This document shows, piece by piece, positions 9,917 to 22,367 of a stretch of DNA of 64,000 nt (its first letter is position 1; every line of letters starts with the position of its first letter). The notes below the pieces were generated by a model. That model did not search any database. It was not told the origin of the DNA and worked only from the letters and a program-made list of their open reading frames with translations. This stretch comes from Anoplolepis gracilipes. Taxonomy: Eukaryota; Arthropoda; Insecta; Hymenoptera; Formicidae. Position numbers and translations under genes: made by a program. The stretch is from assembly GCF_047496725.1 (NCBI RefSeq), contig NC_132985.1, forward strand, positions 8,735,501 through 8,799,500, given 5' to 3'.

Positions 9917-10904
9917 TTACACCTCTAAAATTTCTGGTTCGATACTATCTGCAGCTGAAATTTTCTTCAGTTCTTCTTCATACTCTACCTCCATTCTGCT
10001 AGAACTTGATTTGTTATTATTATTTACTGACTTTTTCTTTCTTTTTATAACCATTTTATATCTGTTTTCACATTATACACTAGTCCGTTCAACGTTCAAG
10101 GTTTCCTTTAAATCTTGGGCAATTCGGTTCCACATAACTTTTTTAGTTTTGTACATTTTCATTGGACCTACTAATGAAGGGTATGAATTGTATTTATCCA
10201 ACAGAAATTTTGTTTCAGGAATGGTCTATATCTGTCTGTAAAATTAGAGATTTATAAAAATGTAACGCGCGTTATCACTCAATTTATTAATTTTAGAAAT
10301 ATAATAATAAAAACATATAATATATTACCACTATCATCATTGCAATCTTCTAATTTTTGTGAATGAACATCACTTTCATTTAGAGTAAGAATATCCTCCT
10401 GAAGATTTATTTTTGTATTTGATGAAATAGTTAAATCAAGTTCATTGTTTAGAGCTACTGGAATGCTGTAATAAAAAGAATAAAGAGTTTAATATATAGT
10501 ATAATCTCTCAAGCTGCTCACTTTCATTCTATTTCTATTTTTTGGAGCGTTTAATATTTATTAAAATATTATTTTATTTATACTTACAATGTGCCATCAA
10601 AAGATTGAGCTAGTGAAACTACACTTTCTTCTAATTTTAACATTTGTTTTTCTACTTTGAAGAACAAAATCCACTGCATAATTATTAATATCTTTAAAAT
10701 ATATAGTCTTGCTGAATTTATTTTAATATAAGTTTTAAATCTACGAATTGTCTTTAACCAACAAATATTTTCATTAATCTTAGAAAAAATAATTTACTTA
10801 CGTGTCAATCGGTAGCATATATTTTTGTGCACTTCACAACATATTGGTTCTAATGAATTTATTTTAAAATAAACATTTTCAAAATCAATTTTTTCCCTTG
10901 TCAT
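9917..10904 (-). pseudogene. Myb/SANT-like DNA-binding gene of a PIF/Harbinger element, multi-exon
   Basis: At least four exon-like blocks lie on the minus strand (about 10904-10802, 10654-10588, 10465-10329, 10235-9917), separated by GT...AG sequences. The last block carries the trihelix/Myb-like pattern: FLLDKYNSYPSLVGP, then W-x-RIAQDL, then C-x-NRYK and a basic KRKKK stretch. A TGT is preceded by TAA, so the domain is interrupted by a stop. Harbinger elements usually encode such a protein, which binds element ends and brings in the transposase. It is convergent with the transposase at 7168-7798. Not all junctions join in frame, so the exon limits are approximate. The ATG at 10904 is the only one opening the first block. 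Confidence 0.55.
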
Positions 10905-11084
10905 TATTAAGTAAGAAATATATAGAGGAAATATGAAAAAATTACACGAGATAATCAAATGAATGTGTGCTGTAACTTCACTGAACTTCCTCTTAAGGGG
11001 ATCCTAAAAGGACGGTCGAACTCCGATGGGTTAGCGCCTTCATCTAGGCGGAACTAAAATTGTCGATAATACTACAATTTCCGT

Positions 11085-12145
11085 TTTATATGTCATCTTA
11101 TTATTGAAAGTAAAATTTTTTATTGCGTATTTTATCGGATTGAAAGTAATTTTTGTGATTAAAATGATACCAAACACGACATAAATCGGATAATATTTAT
11201 TAGAAGGATAATCGTAATTATGACTATTGATTAATTAAAAATTATCCGATTTATATCGTGTTAGGTGTCATTTTAATTGCAAAAATCTCATAAATTCATT
11301 AAAATTATTTTCAAATCGATAAAATGCAAAATAAAAAAGTTTTATTTTCTATAATGAGATGATATATGATACAAAAAACAATAGATAAAGGAATCCTCAT
11401 GAACGCGACTTCGGAACTCTGATGTCGTTCATCTCGCTTACTTCTTATTCGTTCTCTCTCTTGCTTTCGACGACTCACTAGTCTCGCGGAGATCTTATCT
11501 TATCTATAATATATAAACATCTTATAAAACAAAAATTGAAACTTTAATTTCGCATTTTATCGGTTTGAAAATAATTTTAATGAATTAATAAGATTTTTGT
11601 GATTAAAATCACACCAAACATGACATAAATCGGATGATTTTTAATTAATCAATAGTCATAATCACGATTATCTTTTTAATTAAATATTGTCCGATTAATG
11701 TCATGTTTGGTATCATTTTAATCATAAAAATCTCAGTAATCCATTACAATTATTTTCAAACTGATAAAATGCGAAATAAAAGTTTCAATTTTTGTTTTAT
11801 AAGATGTTTATATTATAGATAAGATAAGATCTCCGCGAAACTGGTGAGTCGTCAAAAGCGAGAGAAAGAAAGAACGAGTAACGAGTAAGCGAAATAAACG
11901 GCATCAAAGCGTTCCGAAGTCTCGTTCGCGAAGATTCCTTTATCCATTGTTTTTTATATCATATATCATCTCACTATAGAAAATAAAATTTTTTTATTTC
12001 ACATTTTATCGGTTTGAAAATAATTTTAATGAATTATGAGATTTTTACGATTAAAATGACACCAAACACGACATAAATCGAATGATTTATAATTAATCAA
12101 TAGTCTTAATTACGATTATCTGTCTAATATTATCCGATTGCCCTG
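11085..12145. repeat. kilobase-scale alternating palindrome
   Basis: A ~260-bp unit that is itself palindromic (11090-11345, AAATTTTTTATTGCGTATTTTATCGG...) recurs at 11530-11790 and partly at 11990-12145. The two spacers, 11345-11530 and 11790-11990, are reverse complements of each other (GAGATCTTATCTTATC... with GATAAGATAAGATCTC). The block is therefore P-S-P-S'-P and folds back at every scale. No coding frame is seen. It is probably two nested or tandem foldback MITEs. Confidence 0.75.
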
Positions 12146-12179
12146 TTGCTTTCTTCCAAACTTATACCTTATTTAAAAA

Positions 12180-12435
12180 TAATCTTTATAAAAGTTTAGA
12201 GAAATAATATATATATACATATATAATAAATGCTATACATGCACATATCAAGACAGTTATATTAGAGAAATAGTATTTTTATATATAATGATATATTATA
12301 TTCTATTATAAATATTATTAATCTAATATATATACATATATATGTATATATAAACATACATATATATACATACGTATATATACATAAGTATATATACATA
12401 CATACATATATATATATATACATATATATACATAC
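12180..12435. repeat. TA/CATA-rich microsatellite tract
   Basis: ATATACATATATAC-type simple repeats dominate, densest from 12330 to 12435. No gene. Confidence 0.85.
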
Positions 12436-12440
12436 ATACA

Positions 12441-12557
12441 GTACCCAGGTAGCACTGTTCGTTTTATAAACGTTTTCTAAACGTATCTAATACGAAAAGA
12501 TACGTTTAGAAAACGTTATAAAACGTTTATTAAACGAACATGTGCTACTTGGGGTAC
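12441..12557. repeat. hairpin MITE
   Basis: GTACCCAGGTAGCAC...AAACGTATCT at the left pairs with AGATACGTTT...GTGCTACTTGGGGTAC at the right, with almost perfect 50-bp arms. From 12558 to 13250 I see nothing else; the 89-codon minus frame at 12885-13154 has no motif. Confidence 0.75.
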
Positions 12558-13251
12558 CAGCCAAAAATATGTCATCTTTAGTATTTTTGAGTATAATTTT
12601 ATTTAAAGTGCATGGATATTTATAATATCATAATATATGTTTTGATAGTAAATACAACTTACTAAATAAAATATTTTTCATAAAATAATATAAAAATTTA
12701 ATTTTAATAATATAAAAAATTAATTTTATAAGTAAGTAAATTAAATTAAATTTATGCTCAAAAATCCTAAAGGTGATATATTTTTGGCCGGTACTGTATA
12801 TATGATATTGTATCGTCTTACTATTACAATTAATAAATTCTGTCTTTGTCTAATGCTTTGCTTATATGTCACTCCATTGCTGTTTCACAAGTTTATATTT
12901 GCAATATTTTCATTCATTTCCTTGCGAAAAAATGATTGAAAAACTAATAGTAAGTTTGTGAGAAAGCAACTGGGCGATATAGCGATTAGAAAGAGACCGG
13001 ATGAACGTAATGTAAGAGAAAAAAGATACGAGAAAATGTTATAATATATATTAGAACGTGCATTTACTCTCCACGCATGAAACAGACAAGGATAGTCAAT
13101 AGATAATAGTCTGTCCTTGTCAAATAAGCAGATTGTAGTTACACCATCTATCACGACATTAGGTAATCAATTTTCGGTACTGTTTTACCCTTATGCCTCG
13201 ATCTCCAACATTCGCATAGGCACGAAAGAGTTTGGTAAATATTGACAATAG

Positions 13252-13395
13252 CAGATCCAGCCCCGATCATCTTGACCTTGACATATGTTGTCAAGGTCAC
13301 CCTCCTGAGTGACCTTTAGAAGGTTATAGCCGTCGCTCGTTTTTTATTAAAAAGTTATTAACAAAAAAGTTTCAAAAATTATACTTTTTTTTCAC
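13252..13395 (-). repeat. dispersed repeat family, copy 2
   Basis: Reverse complement of the 3445-3560 copy: TAATAACTTTTTAATAAAAAACGAGCGACGGCT, then the paired TGACCTTGACA / TGTCAAGGTCA motifs. Confidence 0.7.
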
Positions 13396-13542
13396 ATAAA
13401 TACTGCAAAAGCTGCTGCTTATTAAATGTAAGATGTAAAAATTCATGTAACAACATCTTGTACTTTTTAACGCTAGCAAATTTTATGACTTGACACAGTG
13501 ACGAGTGAGAAATAACTGAGAAATATATCTCGTGATATCTAC

Positions 13543-15056
13543 GTGTTTATGTTTTCATATGAATCGTCGTTAGTTAGTTTAAATTGTAAATGGAAATGGC
13601 CTATTGAGTATTTTTTCAAACATTTATTCAATAGTACAATATTAGCAGAATTGATAAAGACAGCTCTAATTTTAACTGCTGAAGCACAATTATGTGTTTT
13701 TTCAATAATATGTGATGGCGAAAATGTTAATTGCTCTACTTTGAGAGAATTAGGATGCAATATTTTAGTACGTAACTTCGCAGATCTAGAAAGTTCTTTT
13801 CCATATCCAACACTTAATTATGATGTGCAAACATTGTTAGATGCGTGTCATATGTTACAAGGAAGAAATGCTTTAGCTGAGTATAAAGTTTTCTACAGTG
13901 CAAATGGTAAAATTGAATGGAAATATATAGTTGAGTTGCATAACATTCAACAGCAATTAACACTTAAATTTAAAAATAAATTAAATACTCAATGTATCAA
14001 GTGGCATCAAAATAAAATGAAAGTACGGTATGCAGCCAATACATTAAGTGTAACTGTAACTAATGCAATAAAATATTTAAAAAGTGCAGATGTTAAAGAA
14101 TTTCAAGACTGCGAAGCTACAGTAAAATTCATAGAAACTATAGATTGGTTATTGATGTTATTGGTTATTTGATGTTTTAAATAGTCGCAATCCATTTGGG
14201 AAAGGATTCAAAAAACCGCTCACAAAAGAACGCTTGATTTATTTAAAGCCTATGTTACTTGAAAAAATAAATTATTTATTCAGTTTAAGAACTGCAGATA
14301 ATAAAGAAATAGTAAAAACCGGTAGAAAAACTTTCATATGTGGGTTTGCATCGGCAGTGAAATCGATTTTGCACATAGCAGAAAATATTTTTGATAACAG
14401 ACTGTAGTATAAGTACATTTTAACCTACAGATTTTCACAGGATCACCTAGAATTACTTTTTGCAAAAATTAGAAGCTGAAATGGACATAACAACAATTCA
14501 AATGTACAATTTAAATATGTTACAATTTAAATATGCATGGAGACAAATTCTCATGCGCAATAGCATCAAAAGTAATAGTACATCTTTAAATTGTATAGAA
14601 TTAGATAACGATCCAAGTGGTGATATTTTTCTAATTATGTGGAGGCAAAGAAAAAAAGAAAATTTATTATGTTCTACGACTGACATTTCTGTAACTGACA
14701 ATGAGTTACCCGATGAAAATGAATTACCTGAAGAATTAGTATTGCCTAAAGATCTAGAAGTATTGAAAAAAAAACATTATATATTATGTAGTAGGATTGT
14801 GAAACAACTATTAAAAATGATTCATTGTTATAATTGTTATAAAAGTTTAATACACACACAAGAACACAATTATACTCGTTGCGGCTCTTTTTCTGAATTT
14901 GTTTGCTTTAGTACGAACGGTGGATTAATCTTTGCATCGGATAGTGTACACAAAATATTGATGGCGACAGAGAAACAAATACAAATTGAAACATTTGGAT
15001 TGACAATAAAAATTAACAATAAAAAATTTACATTTAAAAATATTAAACACTGTTAA
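13543..15056 (+). pseudogene. P-element/THAP9-like transposase, decayed
   Basis: Three collinear frames read as one protein. 13543-14172 contains KWPIEYFF, then ICDGENVNCSTLRELGCN and KVRYAANTLSVTVTNAI. A frameshift near 14168 continues with FDVLNSRNPFGKGFKKPL, TFICGFASAVKSI and, after a TAG, LTYRFSQDHLELLFAKIRS. 14460-15056 adds the C-terminal region with GGLIFASDSVHKI. This order is that of P-element transposases and the related THAP9. The DNA-binding THAP domain expected at the N-terminus is not visible, so the copy is 5'-truncated. One frameshift and one stop disable it. The continuous frames 13543-14172 and 14460-15056 suggest fairly recent loss. No terminal repeats were found. Confidence 0.7.
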
Positions 15057-15122
15057 GCAGAGTTTGGAATTAGATATTTTCTGATCAGCATATGCTGAGT
15101 GCTATATACGACGCGCGCTCGT

Positions 15123-15250
15123 ACGCTGAGCGTTTTTAATTAATATTTTAATAATTATTGCGCAAATCGCAAAATGGTAGAGGACTTTTATGTTCAATTT
15201 GACCTGCTCTATTAGTCCTAAAGAGGTGGGACGATTATTACCGGACACTT

Positions 15251-15288
<38 letters not shown>

Positions 15289-15425
15289 CATTCGCTGAGC
15301 GTTTTTAATTAATAGTTTAATAATTATTACGCAAATCGAAAAATGATACAGGACTTTTCTGTTTAGAATAACACTCTCTACCTTCCCTTAAAGGGTGTTG
15401 CGCGAGCTATCGGACACCCTGTATA
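15123..15425. repeat. direct duplication of ~130-bp module around a (TA)n tract
   Basis: CGCTGAGCGTTTTTAATTAAT...ACAGGACTTTT...GGACACCCTGTATA occurs at 15123-15254 and again at 15293-15425. (TA)n at 15253-15284 separates them. The GGACACCCTGTATA ending recurs at 54582-54598, so it is probably a transposon terminus. Confidence 0.65.
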
Positions 15426-15746
15426 ATGTAAAACTATAAACTTTAATTAAGTATATTTTGTTATTAAAGTTAAATCCATTTTGTAATAAATCAAAAAATT
15501 CCTCAATAAAGTTAATTAAATATTATTCCTCAATAAAGTTAATTAAATATTATAAATATCATTAAGAGGTTTTGATTTACTAGTTTCACAATAAATGATT
15601 CAAAGATTTTTTACTAAATATGAAATTGGCCAAATCTGGATATTACTATTACAAAATAAAGATATACTCAGGACAGTATTAAAACTTAATTCGACTATGT
15701 TGTTTAAAAAATATCTTGTTGGAGAGGTGACATTTTTTAATTCAGA

Positions 15747-15834
15747 TTTTGTGGAATGTTTCATAATTTTGCATGCCATCTTTGTGCAAGGGCCATACTA
15801 ATTTTCTCTATATTGTTCTAATTTTAGTATATGT
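15747..15834 (-). pseudogene. U6 snRNA pseudogene
   Basis: The minus strand matches U6 spliceosomal RNA from the ACATATACTAAAATT region through the GGCCC-TGC-CAAG-ATG block to the 3' AAAAT...GAA.C.TTCCAC segment. One base is missing in the GGCCCC run. Most differences are G-to-A or C-to-T, including ACAGAGA read as ATAGAGA, a change in the catalytic box. The 5' stem-loop upstream of ACATATAC is not recognisable. It is therefore a truncated, decayed copy and not an expressed snRNA. It explains the short + frame at 15595-15801. Confidence 0.75.
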
Positions 15835-16629
15835 ACACGCATCGGCAGGAATAGTATCCGTGGTTTGTCGACACTTCACTATCACACGAAACGCGTATAT
15901 GTATATGCACATGTATGTACGTACATTTTTGGTGAACGCTGAAGTTTGCGACGGACAATCTCTGTCGGTGCATGTATTGCTGAAGTACTGACAACTAAAC
16001 TATTGACAACGTTCACGAAGCTTGCAAACTAACATTAACAATATACTATCTCGGAAAGAATAGCGTTCATAGCGCACAGTTATGACGTCATTAAAGATAT
16101 TAATGAAGTTATGATTGTATTTGGTAGCACTACCACCTAACTCCATGAACAGCTTGCAGCGTTAAATAGCGCTAGATAGTGGATCTCTGAACGCACCTGT
16201 TGAAAATAAATCTCTTTTCCGTGATGCTGATTGGTTGTTGAGTGTTAAGCATTTCATGTACTGTGACTTGCTTCATTCGTGTCGTCTGCGGCCATCAAAT
16301 TGTCAAACGCAAATTTTGACAGCTTGTGTAATAATTTGTAAAAAAATTAAATTAAAAGAAAATTAAAAAGATGAAGTTAAAGAAGACGAAGAATAGAGAA
16401 AGAGAAAGGAAAGACAAATAAAGAAAAGTATATATATCACATATGTATACATGACGTATATGATATATATATATAACCCTCTCCCATTATATTGTATATT
16501 TAATATATAATTCAAATTTATATTGGTAGACAAAAAGAGAGATAAAAGAAAGAAGAAATATAATATTAAATAAGTTATTATTAATGTTAGTATTTAAAAC
16601 TACATATAAAAGAAAAGACGAAAAATAGT

Positions 16630-16661
<32 letters not shown>

Positions 16662-17256
16662 AAGAAATAAGAACTACATTATATTAAGTCAATGTACTGT
16701 ATTTTGCGCATTTAATAATATTATTTGTTGTATGGTTGTTAAATGATACACAAATTTTAATTACTATTATAGTTTATTATATATAATAAGTTATATAGTT
16801 TATTATAAAGTAATATGTGTTGTTTGTGTGTCTTATATAATATATTTTCTTTTATTTTCTTAATTTATTTTGTTTTCTGTAATTTATCAATTCATAATCC
16901 TGATTCAAATTGTGAATACTATATATAAATTAATTAAATATGATAAAGAGAAATTCTTGTAGCATTATAAAATAATTTATATTCTTATAATTTATATCCT
17001 TATAAGCTATAATTTTTTCTAATTATTAAACTAATTTAAACTATGTTTCTTTAGAGATTTTACTAATATATTACAGGTATTTTTTGGATTAAAATATATA
17101 TAGATGTATCTCGTATTTTTAGAAAAATATTAAAAATGTATGAAATATGTCTTTCTAAAATTTAGTTTTAATGAAAAATTGTATATACATGTACATATGT
17201 ATGTATAGTTATACATATACATATAATTATATATTTTTACAAACATATACTTATAT
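15835..17256. other. no recognised gene
   Basis: The region is AT-rich with microsatellites ((GA)n at 16630-16662, TA-rich stretches around 16440-16500 and 17180-17250). 15840-16330 is of more balanced composition but shows no ORF or motif I can name. Confidence 0.6.
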
Positions 17257-17327
17257 AAATGTAGATTGAATCAAGAATTGTATCGTTTTACTCAAACACG
17301 ATACAATTCTTGATTTAATCTACATTT
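17257..17327. repeat. small perfect hairpin
   Basis: AAATGTAGATTGAATCAAGAATTGTATCGT pairs with ACGATACAATTCTTGATTTAATCTACATTT around a ~11-base loop. Mini-MITE or hairpin RNA precursor-like fold; no other evidence for either. Confidence 0.6.
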
Positions 17328-17540
17328 CAGAAAGGGATATATCTTATAATTATATATTTTTAATATCTTTTTAAGAACAAGGGATTCACATCTATGTATA
17401 ATTCTAATCTAAAAAGTATTTGTAATATATTAGTAATCTCTAAAAAACACGGTTTAACTTAAATAAAACAAAGTAATAAAATATATAATTGTATAATATA
17501 AGGAAATAAATTATTTTATACTGCTAAATATATAAGCCTT

Positions 17541-17780
17541 GGTAGTTTTCACACTCTCAAGTTTCGTTATACTTATTTACGTAGGAAGGCTTCGCCCTGT
17601 CTCACTGTGCACTCCCACCTACACGTTCTTTTCTAGCATGTACTTTCCATGTACATAGACTAGAAAGTACATGCTGGAAAAGAACGTTCAGGTGGGAGTA
17701 CACAAGGGGAAGCCTTCCCTGTAAGCCCATGCCTTCCTACTTAAATAAGTATAACAAAACTTGAGAGTATGAAAACTGCC
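17541..17780. repeat. hairpin MITE (~240 bp)
   Basis: GGTAGTTTTCACACTCTCAAGTTTCGTTATACTTATTTA pairs with its reverse complement ending GAAAACTGCC. The inner arms (CATGTACTTTCCATG / AGAAAGTACATGCTGG) continue the fold. No ORF. Confidence 0.75.
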
Positions 17781-17883
17781 TAGACTGACAGCACTGCGTG
17801 GCATTTTTAATGTAAAATTTCAATTCAACAAATGCCGGAAAAATATGTATTAATACATAAAAAAATATGTATAGTAATTGAAA

Positions 17884-18000
17884 ATTTTTTTTGTTTATAA
17901 CTTTTTAATAAACAACGAGCGACGCTTAAAACTTTTTGAACGTTATTCAAGACAATGACTTTGACAACAAATGTCAAGGTAATTAGCATGGGCTCTGTTA
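17884..18000 (+). repeat. dispersed repeat family, copy 3
   Basis: TTTGTTTATAACTTTTTAATAAACAACGAGCGACG... followed by GACTTTGACAACAAATGTCAAGGTAAT, collinear with 3445-3560. Confidence 0.7.
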
Positions 18001-18342
18001 TTTTCAACTATTAACTTTTTTTTAATATCTTAAAAATACTTGCCCCTTCCTAAAAGCTTTTTTACATTTTATTTTTATACTAGTTTTGTTTATATTTATA
18101 AAAAAAATTAAGTTTTTGCTGGAGTAGCCTTTACACACATTTACCATGTTTTCTTTATACTAATTAATTCCTTTTATTATTCTGTTCAAAAATATTAAGG
18201 CAAGATAATAAATATTTTATGAGATATATTTCATAATTTATGTAAAATTATGTCAAATTAAAGTATTAAATATCTCGAAAACTGTTAAATTGTTGATCAT
18301 CACACTCTTATAACTTTTTTAGAAAATTGCGAGTAAATGATT

Positions 18343-18533
18343 TAGTGTGTGTGGAGCTGGCGTATCATTTCGTGGAAACTCATAAATAATTAAAAGTTCT
18401 GACTTTATTTTTAATAGTTCTAGAGTTTCTGATAGTTTAAACAAATAGTTCTGGCGATTAAAGCAAAAAAAATGCCTTCGGACAATTTTAATTATGAGTT
18501 TCCACGAAATGATACACCAGCTTCACACACACA
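18343..18533. repeat. hairpin MITE (~190 bp)
   Basis: TAGTGTGTGTGGAGCTGGCGTATCATTTCGTGGAAACTCATAA pairs with TTATGAGTTTCCACGAAATGATACACCAGC...CACACACA. No ORF. Confidence 0.75.
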
Positions 18534-19900
18534 ACGACTTAGAAATTTGTGTACTATAGCCTTTAAGGCGCATCAAATTAAATAATAATCCAACTAAATA
18601 ATTGAGATACTATGTTGCTCTATATGTATCACGCTATAGTTATTAAAAGTTTAATGGCTTGAAGAGTACTTTATATACTTGAAGAGTACTTTATATGGTG
18701 AAAAAAAATTATAGAATTTTGAAAAAAATTTTAGGTAGTGAAGGTTTTTTGAAAAAAAAATAAAAATAAAAAAAGTTTTTCTCATAACTTTAAAGTACTT
18801 TTCAAACTTTTGTTTAATAATTTTTTTCTATCTCTTATAGTTTCGACAATATTCGACTCTAAAGGAAAAATTGTTTTTTTTAAAGGGATATTTTACCCCT
18901 TAAATGAGATTGCACACGTATAAAAAATATGTGTCTCTTAGATTTTTGATTTAACAACATATTTCAAGGAAAATTAAATCGGTACCGAACAGTTGTAACA
19001 TGTCTCTTGTTAGAGTACTATTGTCACAGATGGATAATTGCTACAGCCTGTTGGACCAGTGCCACCCATCACTACATATTCTCTATTTATTATTTGCAGG
19101 CTTAAGTAGTTTTGACAGTTTGGATTATTCTTACTGTTATGTGCTGTAGTCTTAAGCCGTGCGCTCCAAGAATGAGTAGAAATAATGGCGCTGCGGGCAC
19201 AGTACTCTCTTTTGGCGGCGTAGAGAAACATATTCATACAAGTTTCGTGAGTAAGCGTCGTGTAAAATGATAACCTTCTTATGCATCTGAACTTAGCAAA
19301 AGTGGAGGAATCTTGTTAGAGAGTACCAGAATCTTGTATGGTGCTCTCTTATGAGGTTCCAGTGTATATTATAGAGGGTACATTCCTAAGCAATATGTTC
19401 TTTTTTTTGTGACGCTTTCTTTTGGTTCTTGAGCTATGCAATTTCAAAATATTATAAAAATATCTTTAGAAAAAAAGATTTAATCCTAATGATCTTAACT
19501 ATGACATGTTTTCAAGATTTTTATCATAAATTAAATGTTTAGGTGAGGGAAAAACTCTGCCTGCACTCCCACCTCGAAAAAATAAACCTAACTCAAATCA
19601 TTTCAATTTAAAATCTCCTTTTTATGCGTATATCCGCAGTTATATTTCAAAAGCATTTCTAGCAAAATTAAACAATAATTCTAAAGCATACTAGCAGTGA
19701 CACAATGACAAATAAATGTCAACATAAAGAAATTCTTAACAAAACTAAATAATAATTTTGTAGCGTACTGATAATGAGGCACACATAATAACGAGTAAAT
19801 GTAAATAAAAAAATGTAAACACACAAGAATATAACGAAAAAATGATACAAATACAAAAATTAAATTTTAAAATCTGTTATAGTCCAGGAAAAGACTATAT

Positions 19901-19954
<54 letters not shown>

Positions 19955-19956
19955 TA
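18534..19956. other. no recognised gene
   Basis: AT-rich sequence with a (TA)n tract at 19904-19947. A 75-codon minus frame at 19010-19237 is in a slightly GC-richer patch (19000-19400) without a recognisable motif. Confidence 0.55.
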
Positions 19957-20076
19957 TCGCTCCGGTCGCAGTGCATTTCTGCACCATTTTTTATCTTTGA
20001 TTGTTTTATATATACCGTTGTTTATATATATATATATAGAAATAGTGCAGAAATGGACCGCGACCGGAGCGATAAT
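19957..20076. repeat. inverted repeat around TA-rich centre
   Basis: ATCGCTCCGGTCGCAGTGCATTTCTGCAC is repeated as the reverse complement at 20047-20076. The GC-rich stretch 20050-20560 that follows has short open frames on both strands but no motif. Confidence 0.6.
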
Positions 20077-22367
20077 CGCGCAAGTCGCGGACGCAGCGAG
20101 CCACGCGCACCCAAGGCAGTACACTCCCGGAGACATACCGAAAAGGTACCGCTGAATTGCAAAAAGTGCAAGCGAGAAATTTCGGCTTTGAACTTCCTCG
20201 CCTGCACTAGGATTCGACTCCACAAATTTAGCAACCTGACCATATTTGGTCATGTTGCTAAGGGATCCCTTCCGAATAATAGTTTAGTTCAGAGGTAATA
20301 AAACGACCTGCCGCAATTAAGCGACAAGCAGTCGTTATTCACATTTTAACTAAATCAATCCGGGAGCACATAAATCAAGATACCGAATAATCATACCTTC
20401 ACGGGTAGACATCAATAATTGATCCGAGTAAACGCATACCGGGAAGAAATAGAACGCGTATCAAGTTACCGAGTACCACGGTATAATTGCGAGACATCGC
20501 TATTTCACTCCTGACGAAAGCGAGCGTGAGTGAATAAATCTACGCCGGGAGTCACACCGAAATAACCTACTACTGTTTGTGATTAACTAATATTTAATAC
20601 GAATAAAAACGATACAAAATTTTATAACAAAAAAGAGTAGTAAATTATAAATAAAACACAAGAGAGAGGATGTTCGCCCTCCGTGCCCTCTGCAACCTCA
20701 GCACTCAAATCCTCGAATCCTGTGCTTTCCCTCGCGGAGGCGCAACAAATCACATATTTCAGAGAGGAACAAAAAAGAGCACCACAAAATTCAAAGTGTG
20801 CATTTACATCCTAGGTAGCAAAAACGACATTTTGACATCAAAAATTCTGGTCATTATACGTTCAATGACATTTTACATAATTAAATAATGCCGAATTTAA
20901 AATGTCTTTTTTGTGACGTCTTAATGACGATGTACAAAAACATCATATATAAATATTGTGATTTTTAAGTCATTATTATGTCATTTTTATAAATAAATTT
21001 TTTGTATGATAATTGCAAATATAAGAACGTTGTTAGATGATATATGTAGATAATTCTATTTACATATATTTAAATTTGCTAATACATACACACATATACA
21101 CAATTCAATGTAGATCAGTTTTTAATGCCTCGACCCGGGCACGTCAAGTTTTTGTTCGTCATTTCAGTTTTAATTCTTTCAAAACTGGATCTATCTAGTG
21201 AAGTGAATAATTGAAAAAAAAAATGGATAGCAATTTTTTAATTTCGAGACTGGTAAGTACTCAAAACGTGTAATATATATACACATGAATATATGTATGT
21301 GTATAATAATGTTCCCATATTAATACAAATAATTTTGTAACATATTCTGTTTCAAACTGCGATAACTTTTATATCAAATGATACTTTGGGAAAATTGATA
21401 TACCTTTTACATTTGACGTAATATTATCTACTGATCTCATTTATTTTTTATATATAATCGATTTTAACTTGACGTATTTTTTTCTTATTCAAGTATTCAA
21501 GTTTTTATCATAAAATGCATATAAAGAATGAGTAGACTACTAACATAAAATTTACCGTAATAAAATGTATTTTTTGATTAATTTCTGATATAATCCCAAC
21601 AAGAAATTCAAAATATTAAATAGGTTATTTGAAACTGGGCGGTTAAATAGAAAATAGTTCATTTACTATTTGAAGCACAAAATCGAAATTTCTATATAAA
21701 TTAAATATATATATAATTTATTTTATTTATTTAATTATTAATTATGATCAATTCTATATGAAATTGCAAAGCATTTGGATATAATTAATTGATTCGAAAT
21801 TGTCAATTGTTAAAACGTCAATAATAGGCCAAAAATGATCATAAAATTATCATAAAATCTTTTTAACATCTTGAAATGTCGTCATCAATCTGTGACATTA
21901 GTTCGTCATTTTCACTTCATTTTATATATATACATACATATATATAGATATATTATATTTCTTCCCTGAAGTTATAAAATTTTTATGGAAAGTATTTTTA
22001 AATAATTGTATATAATGGAAGGTATAATAGAGAGCTTAACATAATTTAGATCATTTAGAATTTTACAAAGTTACCTCACTCTATACAAAGAGTAATCTAT
22101 TAATTTTGTTATTAAAATATATTTACTATTTTAAACAATAAAAGTTAAAGCTAGAAAGCTTTACGACTTCCAAGTGTATGATGCACGCTATATTATGATA
22201 ATAGTATTGTTATATATAAAGAAGTTTTAATTTTTTTATTGGAATAGTAATTTTATGATTTAATTCTATAGAACAAAAATTTTTTTATAGAAAAAAATAT
22301 TAGAGTATACTTGTATTCTAACATTAATAGATAAATCTTTAACTTTTAAGTTAGCAGTTTCACGACT
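20077..22367. other. no recognised gene
   Basis: A possible short exon at 21222-21251 opens with ATG and runs ten codons into GTAAGT, preceded by a pyrimidine-poor ...CAG. I found no partner exons. 20815-20960 and 21830-21930 share inverted stretches around ATGACG/CGTCAT that may be the ends of a ~1.1-kb non-autonomous element. Confidence 0.35.

Noticed and set aside
15595..15801. 68-codon plus-strand frame
   Set aside because: Runs through the U6 pseudogene on the other strand.
17257..17327. microRNA precursor
   Set aside because: Arms are almost perfectly paired like a MITE hairpin; nothing else supports a microRNA.
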